64,000 nucleotides of DNA from Lunularia cruciata (Eukaryota > Streptophyta > Marchantiopsida > Lunulariales > Lunulariaceae), in assembly GCA_948567375.1 (NCBI GenBank), contig OX419756.1:68426552-68490551 (forward strand), read 5' to 3'. A program made the translations under genes and the position numbers. The stretch's first letter is position 1; each line of letters starts with the position of its first letter. The notes beneath the pieces were generated by a model that saw only the letters and a list, made by a program, of their open reading frames with translations, was not told the DNA's origin and made no database searches. Shown here in pieces: positions 58,330-64,000 of this stretch.

Positions 58330-59450
58330 GATTCAAAAGTCTAAATTGAGTTTCGGACCACTTTACAACAAGACCACTTCTTTCAAATGATACAAGGTCA
58401 TCTAAAAATGATAAGGAATACAAAACTTTCTCCTTCAAAGAGAGCCTTCTATTATGTGAGAACTAGACCTATGTTCTAGCCAAGGGTGATCTATGACTTG
58501 TGTGCCTTCAAGAAACCCATGACTTACCAATTGTTGGTCATATGGGTGTGGACAAGTCCTTGGGTACTATAACAATATAGAGTTTATAAACAAGTTAGTC
58601 AAGACTAATGAGGTAGAAAATAGGCCAAATTAGCCAAAGAATATTCTCAAAGCATCTTAGAAGCTTCTTGGTACCTTTAGAGTATCGGGTAACATGTATG
58701 TCAAGTTGCAACTTCTTAGAGAAAGCTTCTTGGCTAGCTTAGCTTGCACACCAAGTGGGTGGCTTCTAAAAGAAAATTTCTTGGGAAGTTTCCCAACTAG
58801 CTTAGCTTGCACAACAAGTGGAAAACTTCTAGAAGGAAGCTTGTCAAGAAGCTTCCAAGTTAGCTTGCACTCTAAGAAGGAAAATTTTAGGATACTTCCT
58901 AAGAAGTTTCTCAAGAGTTTTGTATGCTCCCTATAAATACCAAAACCTTAGCTTAGCTTATGCTAGGTATTTGGAGTTTCCTCATTCATTTATAAGCTCA
59001 ACAAGAAAATTCATTTGGCACCTACCATGGATATAATTGATGCTCCCACATTGGCCCAAATCTACTTTGACACTAGCTTCAAATAACATAGGATGTCAAG
59101 ATTTCTCATCTTTGATTGAAATCCTCACTTTATTGGTAAATTTTGGCAAGTGCTTTTTAAACTTCTTCATACCAAGCTTACATTGTCTATAGCTTATTGT
59201 CCTAAAAAAGATAGACAAAAAATGAAAAAATTGCACTTTAAAGGACATGCTATGTGCCTTTGTCAACATTCACCACATTGATTGGGATAATTGCCTTGCA
59301 ATTGCTGAGTTTTCCTACAATAATTCCAATCATTGGTTATTTTCTCTCTTCTTCCTTAAATATGGGCAAAACCCTTTTTGTTCCAGATTCTCTTTTTGCT
59401 CATCCACCATCTTAGGTTTTACATACTTCCACCTTCTTGTCCATGTTATC
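58330..59450 (+). pseudogene. integrase of element 3, core partly replaced by an LTR piece
   Basis: The zinc-binding start (near 58540 reading LLVIWVWTSPWVL in a shifted frame; HMGVDKSLGT in the original) breaks off at about 58567. The second half resumes near 58991 (YKLNKKIHLAPTMDI, DAPTLAQIYFD, NPHFIGKFWQVLFKLLHTKL, then FVNIHHIDWD and EFSYNNSNH). About 90 codons of the core are missing and an LTR-like piece lies between. Confidence 0.78.
58568..58990 (+). repeat. LTR fragment inside the integrase of element 3 (family B)
   Basis: From CTATAACAATATAGAG to about CATTCATTTA, the unit follows the same order as the 5' LTR of element 3, with gcaagctaagctag / agaagcttc repeats and a CTATAAATACC TATA box (58931-58940). 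The usual TTACA end is lacking. It replaces part of the integrase core, so insertion and deletion, or gene conversion, are possible. Confidence 0.75.
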
Positions 59451-59599
59451 TAGATCTCTACACCAAACCAAGTCTCATCTTCTTGTTGCTAAAACTTGGC
59501 AAAAGCAATATGCTTATAAACATCATTGCAATCACACTTTTTAACTAGTTGATAAGATCATGCTTCCTTCTAGAAAACTTCCTCTCCCACTTGATACCC

Positions 59600-60027
59600 A
59601 AGTCTATAAACTTACTTCCAATTGGATAGGTCTATTTGAGAATACTCAAATCATTTCTCTCATTGCCTATTAACTTGCTCTCCCAATCATTAACTTGCTC
59701 TCCCAATCATATGCGGATCCATCCTATCTTCCATGTTTCAAAACTCAATCCTTTGTTTTTAGCCCATCTTCTTTTTCCACTTGTATCCAACTTCATCATC
59801 CTCTTCCTATCCATGTCAATGATCATGAGGAGTATGAATTTGATTGTATACTTGCATGTTCTCATACCATCCAATGTGACTGCCAATGACACATTGAGTA
59901 CAAAGTCCTTTGGAAAAGATATCTCTTTCATGGTGCCACGTGGGAGCCTCTTTCTCATCTCCACAATGCACAAATAGCCCTATAGGATTTTGAAAATTCC
60001 ATGGTAAGAGGAACATCACCAACTAGC
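59600..60027 (+). pseudogene. integrase C-terminus and chromodomain of element 3
   Basis: PIFHVSKLNP (59713-59742) is the conserved motif that ends the integrase C-terminal domain of gypsy elements. It is followed by a chromodomain remnant (KSFGKDISFMVPRGSLFLIS) matching the element 2 and 4 chromodomain tails. Stops and frameshifts occur. Confidence 0.75.
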
Positions 60028-60039
60028 AACAAGGGAATA

Positions 60040-60447
60040 TGTAGTAAATATAGAGTTAGCAAACATGTTAATAAAAGATAATGAGGTAGTATGATAAGCT
60101 AATTATAGCAAAGTAAGTAAAACTATTTTAAAAATGTCAAGAAGGATTGAGAAAGCTCATGGTAGAATATTCTAGAAGTACCCAAGAAGCTTCTTGGTGA
60201 GAAGCTTCTAAGAACTTTCCAAGGATAGAGTAACTTGTATGCCAAGCTAATAACTAGCTTGGCTTGCATTCCAAGTAAGATGACGCCTAGAAAGAACTTT
60301 CCTTGGAAGCTTTGTACCCAAGTTATCTACAAATATCCAAGCAAAGCTCAAGCTAGGCATTCATAGTTTCACTCACTTGAGAGTCCCAATGTGATCTTCT
60401 ACTCTGATCTTCTATTCTCTTATTTTTCTCATCAAACTTTTTTTATA
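60040..60447 (+). repeat. 3' LTR of element 3 (LTR family B)
   Basis: It starts TGTAGTAAATATAGAG after the polypurine tract CAACAAGGGAATA and ends in a T-rich version of TTACA (TTATA at 60443-60447). It is 408 bp, with AT-rich drift at its right end. Confidence 0.8.
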
Positions 60448-60452
60448 GTGAA

Positions 60453-61700
60453 GAGGATACCCTTTCCAAAGAATCTTATTTTCAATTTATCATTGGTGGC
60501 CATGTTGAATATCACAACATACAGGGATACGATCAACTTTGTATTCTTTATGATCATTGATAGGGATGGGAGGAGTAGGAGGTTGGACATGAGTAGGAAA
60601 GGAAGATGGGTTAGAAGCAAAGGGTTTTAACTTTGAAACATGGAACAGTACAAGGTGGATCTACATATGATTAGGAAGGGCAAGTTTGTAGGCAATAAGA
60701 GAAATACTATGAGGAATATCAAATAGACCCATTCAATTGGAAGTAAGCTTAAAAACCTGGGTGTCAAGTGGGAGAGGAAGGTTACTAGAAGAAAACATGA
60801 CCTTATCACCTAGTTGAAATGTTAGATCAATGATGCTTATCAACATATTGCTTTTGCTAATTTTGAACAATGGGAAGAGGAGACTTGGCTTGTCGTAAGG
60901 ACTTAGATAACATGGACAAGAAGGTGACAATATGAAGAACATGAGATGGTGATGGAGCATGAAGGGAATCTAGAACAAATGTACCTTGCCCATTATTAAG
61001 GAAGAAGGCAAAGAATTTGGTACTTGCTTGCTTGGAATTATTGTAGGAAAATTTTGTAGTTGTAAGACAAGTATACCAATTGGTGTGGTGAAAATTGACA
61101 AAGGCATGAAGTATATATTACAAGGTGCAATTTGCACATTTGGTTTGGCTATCAAATTGAGAATGATAGGTTGTAAACAAAGTAAACTTTCTACCAAATA
61201 GCTTGAAGAGTGCTTGCCAAAATTTACCAATGAATTGAGGATCATAATCAAATATGAGAACCCAAGGGTGGACCATGGTGCTTTAAAACAATGTCAAAGT
61301 AGATATGAGCTAATGTTAGACCATCAATTCTATTTTGGGTAGGCACCAAATGAATCTACATGTTGAGCTTTTCAACAAACACTATGATTGCTATATGGCC
61401 TTGGTTTGTCTTTGGCAAGGATGTGAGAAGATCTAAGCTCACATGATCCCAAAAGGTATATGGAATGGGAAGTGGTTGGAGTAGTCTGCCTTGTTTCTAG
61501 TTGATTTCTTTGTTGCATTGGCAATTCTCACAAGATTGGACCAATTCTCAAATTTTGTGTGCCATGTTTGACCACCATCATTGAAATTATAGGGTACTCA
61601 AGGTCTTGTCCACCTCTAGGTGGCTAGTGATTTGTGTATTAAACACCTCTTGAAGTTGCACAAGTCATAGATCTTTCATAATTGGAACTTAGAATTGGTT
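60453..61700 (-). pseudogene. integrase and chromodomain of element 4
   Basis: The chromodomain frame (60432-60620) has NTKLIVSLYVVIFN and GKGILF. Further right the integrase reads KVMFSSSNLPLPLDTQV, FCNIYFMPLSIFTTPIGILV and FGKHSSSYLVESLL (60970-61251), with the HHCC region near 61560-61700 degraded. It matches element 2 block by block. Stops and frameshifts throughout. Confidence 0.75.
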
Positions 61701-61949
61701 CTTGCAAAATAAAAGTCCATCTTTGATTGAAAAGGTGTTGTACTCCTTGTTAGGTGCTGCAAGAAAACTTTGAACAAGACAAAGGAAGAGATCCTATTTT
61801 AAAGTAGTCTTGAACTCTATGTGTTCCTTGGATTTTTTTGACACTAAGGTGATTGTTACAATAATGGGAGAATCTTAAAAGTGTGTTGTTGTGGTAGGGC
61901 ATCAAGAATGACATGAAACTTGTTGGTGTGATACTCAAGCTTGATATCA

Positions 61950-63345
61950 AACAACTATAGTTGTTACTCCCATTGATTATAACAACTTTTTATGTGCTCT
62001 AAATGTAAGGTTTGCAACAAGGGTTTGTGATTGGTTTGCATGATTACTTTTTTTCTCATGACATAATATCACTATAACTTTGTGACATATACACTGATAG
62101 TTGTTCTTGATTCCAAGTGGAATAATTACTTTATGCTATGTTTAGTTGGCAAGACATAAAGGCAATGAGATGTAATCCATCCAGAACTTCTTGTTGCAAT
62201 TCAACTCCAATGTCAAAGTTAGAAGCATCAAAATCAACCACACAAGTTAGTTAAGTATCATATGGTTGGAAGATGGGTTGTGAAGATATCATATGTTTCA
62301 GTTTCTTGAAGGTAATTGGTACTTGGTACTTGGTGGTCAATTTGATGCTTACTATCTTCCACAAGAGATCAGTCAATGGTGTGGCAATAAGAGCATAATA
62401 GTGGACAAATCATCTTTGAAAATTTGCTTAAAATTTTTTGGTATCCTTAGGAGTTGGCCAATTGGTAGTGGCTTTGATTTTCTACTCTTTCATCTTGATT
62501 CCCTCCACTAAAACCTTATGGCCCAAGAAGGGAATTCCTTTTTGCCAAAAGGGACACTTGGACTTCTTGTAGTAGAACTTCCATTGTCATATTCATCTCA
62601 AGACTTCTTGGATGGTTCTTGTGTTGTGCTTCCATCTTATTATAAACCAAAATTTCATCCAAGAACATTATCATGTATGAATCCAATAACCCATCTAACA
62701 CCCAATGCATTTGATCTATGGAGATTGTCATAGCATTAATAAGCCCAAAAGGTAAAACTCTCCATTCAAAATACCCATACCTTAATGTTGTTAGCAAGCA
62801 AAGGTGAGTTTCCTAAAGCTTGTGATAAACTATCATGAAATTAAGTATAATTTTGAGATTAAAACTAGGGCCAAGCTTAGGTCACAATGGGTATGTTCAA
62901 GAGAATATGATGAAATTTAATGGTAGATTTTAAGTTGCAATTGGTGATAATAGGCTTGATCTAGATGAGAAGTTTACTCTAGACTACACAGACAAACTTG
63001 TTGTAAACTCACAAGGGCCTAGTTTTGAGGTGTTTTTGAGTTTAGGACAACTTGTGGTATAATGGCCAAACATGTGTGGTATAATTACCTTGCATCATGA
63101 GTTTAACATCCATTTTTGAACTTTGTAGAAAATGTTCTTATAGGAAAGGAAATCTTTTACACAACATCTCCATCAATTAGAATATGCCAACAACTACTTC
63201 AAAGATCTAACTTGGAGAAATATTGTGCTCTCCATACTAGATCCAACAAGTCATCAATTTGAGGTAAGGAGTAAATATTATTCATGGTTTGTTTATTTAG
63301 CAATAATTCAATCTTGAAGTGCATACCTTGATCATAGAGTAATTG
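61950..63345 (-). pseudogene. reverse transcriptase and RNase H of element 4
   Basis: The open frame 62516-62797 shows YFEWRVLPFGLINA, MHWVLDGLLDSYMIMFLDEI (polymerase site FLDE, as in element 3) and the connection QHKNHPRSLEMN. The RNase H side runs to about 61950. The N-terminal palm with the QFSEA-like and DLLDQ region lies at 63180-63345 after an insertion of about 365 bp (62784-63148). Homology ends near 63345. Confidence 0.82.
62784..63148. mobile_element. unknown insertion inside the reverse transcriptase of element 4
   Basis: Alignment of the coding order with element 2 shows the reverse transcriptase breaking off at about 62783 and resuming near 63149, with about 365 bp of unrelated DNA between. 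No terminal repeats or target duplication could be fixed. It could be a small non-autonomous transposon. Confidence 0.45.
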
Positions 63346-64000
63346 TGGTAACCTATTGTTAATGTACTAATAGTATTAATGGTAAGAACATGTTGTTCCC
63401 ATGAGGATATAGGTTGGAAATGACTAAAGATGAGATTAAAATATCACAATATCCCTAATGTTATATTCTTGCATGTTTAACCTCTTGGGCAAAACCCACT
63501 CCCATGAGAGAGTAGGGATACCCACTATGGCATCCTATGGAAAAGAGAATTAATAACCACTCAAATGAAAGATATAATCTAACAAGCCCTTGGTAGTGGT
63601 GGTACACCTCACATTGAAGGCCTCTTATTCTTGAAGAACCTCTTGTACCCTAGCAGCTAGTCCCTTCACACAGGTATATTTCATCCCAAAGGTCAGTTTT
63701 TAGCCCAAAGTTTCTTTCATGTTGACACTGTCGCTGATTATGCACATCTCTTCTTGGAAAATGCAATGCCAAGAAAAATCAAAATTGATTAGCTACTTGG
63801 ATTTTCTATTCCATGGTGCTCTCAATGCTCCATTGTTCCCAAAACTCTCCCTCACATTGACTTGCTTGTTTAGAAAGTCAACGATAATGTCCTTGATAAT
63901 GTGCAAAATTCTTGTATAGATAATTGAGCACTCATTCCCGCTGAAGGTCAAGGTAACTTCCTTGATTTAGTGTTAATTCCCTAAGCATGTACTCAAACAC
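63346..64000. other. unassigned DNA at the right edge
   Basis: No gene recognised. The string GGTAAGAACATGTTGTTCCC (63382) is nearly repeated at 27650 (GGTAAGAACACATTGTTCCC), at the broken end of element 6, so this may be the edge of another repeat family continuing beyond the window. Confidence 0.4.

Larger units (their letters stand above)
54347..60447 (+). mobile_element. element 3: gypsy chromovirus nested in element 4
   Basis: Plus strand: 5' LTR 54347-54786, primer site 54788-54799, gag, protease, reverse transcriptase, RNase H, integrase, chromodomain, polypurine tract and 3' LTR 60040-60447. The target duplication is ATGAA at 54342-54346 and GTGAA at 60448-60452 (one transition). Removing the element restores the chromodomain reading of element 4 in line with element 2. 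It is heavily mutated with many stops and has a further LTR piece inside integrase. Confidence 0.9.
53878..63345 (-). mobile_element. element 4: gypsy chromovirus split by element 3, 5' part missing
   Basis: Minus strand. The 3' LTR (53878-54233), polypurine tract and chromodomain tail lie left of element 3. The chromodomain resumes at 60453, followed by integrase (to about 61700), RNase H and reverse transcriptase (62293-63340). Gag, protease and the 5' LTR are absent, and homology stops at about 63345. The sequence is a close match in layout to element 2, including the chromodomain area that helped identify the split. Confidence 0.88.

Noticed and set aside
1-64000. CRISPR arrays, tRNA, rRNA, bacterial operons
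   Set aside because: No regularly spaced repeats with unique spacers, no tRNA cloverleaf or rRNA core sequence seen. The DNA is clearly plant nuclear in type.

Overview
The window looks like nuclear DNA of a land plant, and a bryophyte (moss-like) genome would fit. The evidence is an intron-split gene for chloroplast ribosomal protein S9 with a transit peptide, GT-AG introns, telo-box-like CCCTAAA repeats, and AT-rich intergenic DNA filled with chromodomain Ty3/gypsy retrotransposons. The species cannot be named from the sequence. There is no bacterial gene organisation, CRISPR array, tRNA or rRNA.

Two gene islands of higher GC stand out. The first (1 to about 4500) holds a possible 3' coding end at its left edge and nothing else I can name. 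The second (about 42660-51250) holds two convincing intron-bearing genes on the + strand: nuclear rps9 (43431-44536, two exons) and a two-transmembrane protein resembling the Pkr1 V-ATPase assembly factors (47279-49073, three exons). Just upstream of rps9 lies an inverted copy of its first 91 coding bases, with two near-perfect hairpins beside it.

Most of the rest is mobile DNA in several layers. Element 1 (7741-16374, minus) is a decayed chromovirus-type gypsy element. It was itself hit by a repeat R1 in its chromodomain and by a solo LTR with a 5-bp duplication in its gag/protease region. A deleted relative lies at 22847-23993. A second inverted R1 copy occupies 24815-27060. Element 6 (27660 to about 31960, minus) is a different gypsy lineage with a Tat/Athila-like primer site, gag and protease, plus an extra zinc-knuckle ORF ahead of gag. 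Element 2 (34419-39905, minus) has both LTRs, primer site, polypurine tract and an exact GATGT duplication, and splits an unknown decayed coiled-coil gene. Element 4 (53878-63345, minus) is split by element 3 (54347-60447, plus) inserted in its chromodomain with a near-exact 5-bp duplication.

A pogo/Tigger-type DDE transposase pseudogene lies at 6561-7600. Almost all transposon reading frames are broken by stops that look like C-to-T changes, as expected for long-methylated DNA. Only the two intron-bearing host genes look functional. The retroelements are relics that record the order of insertions.
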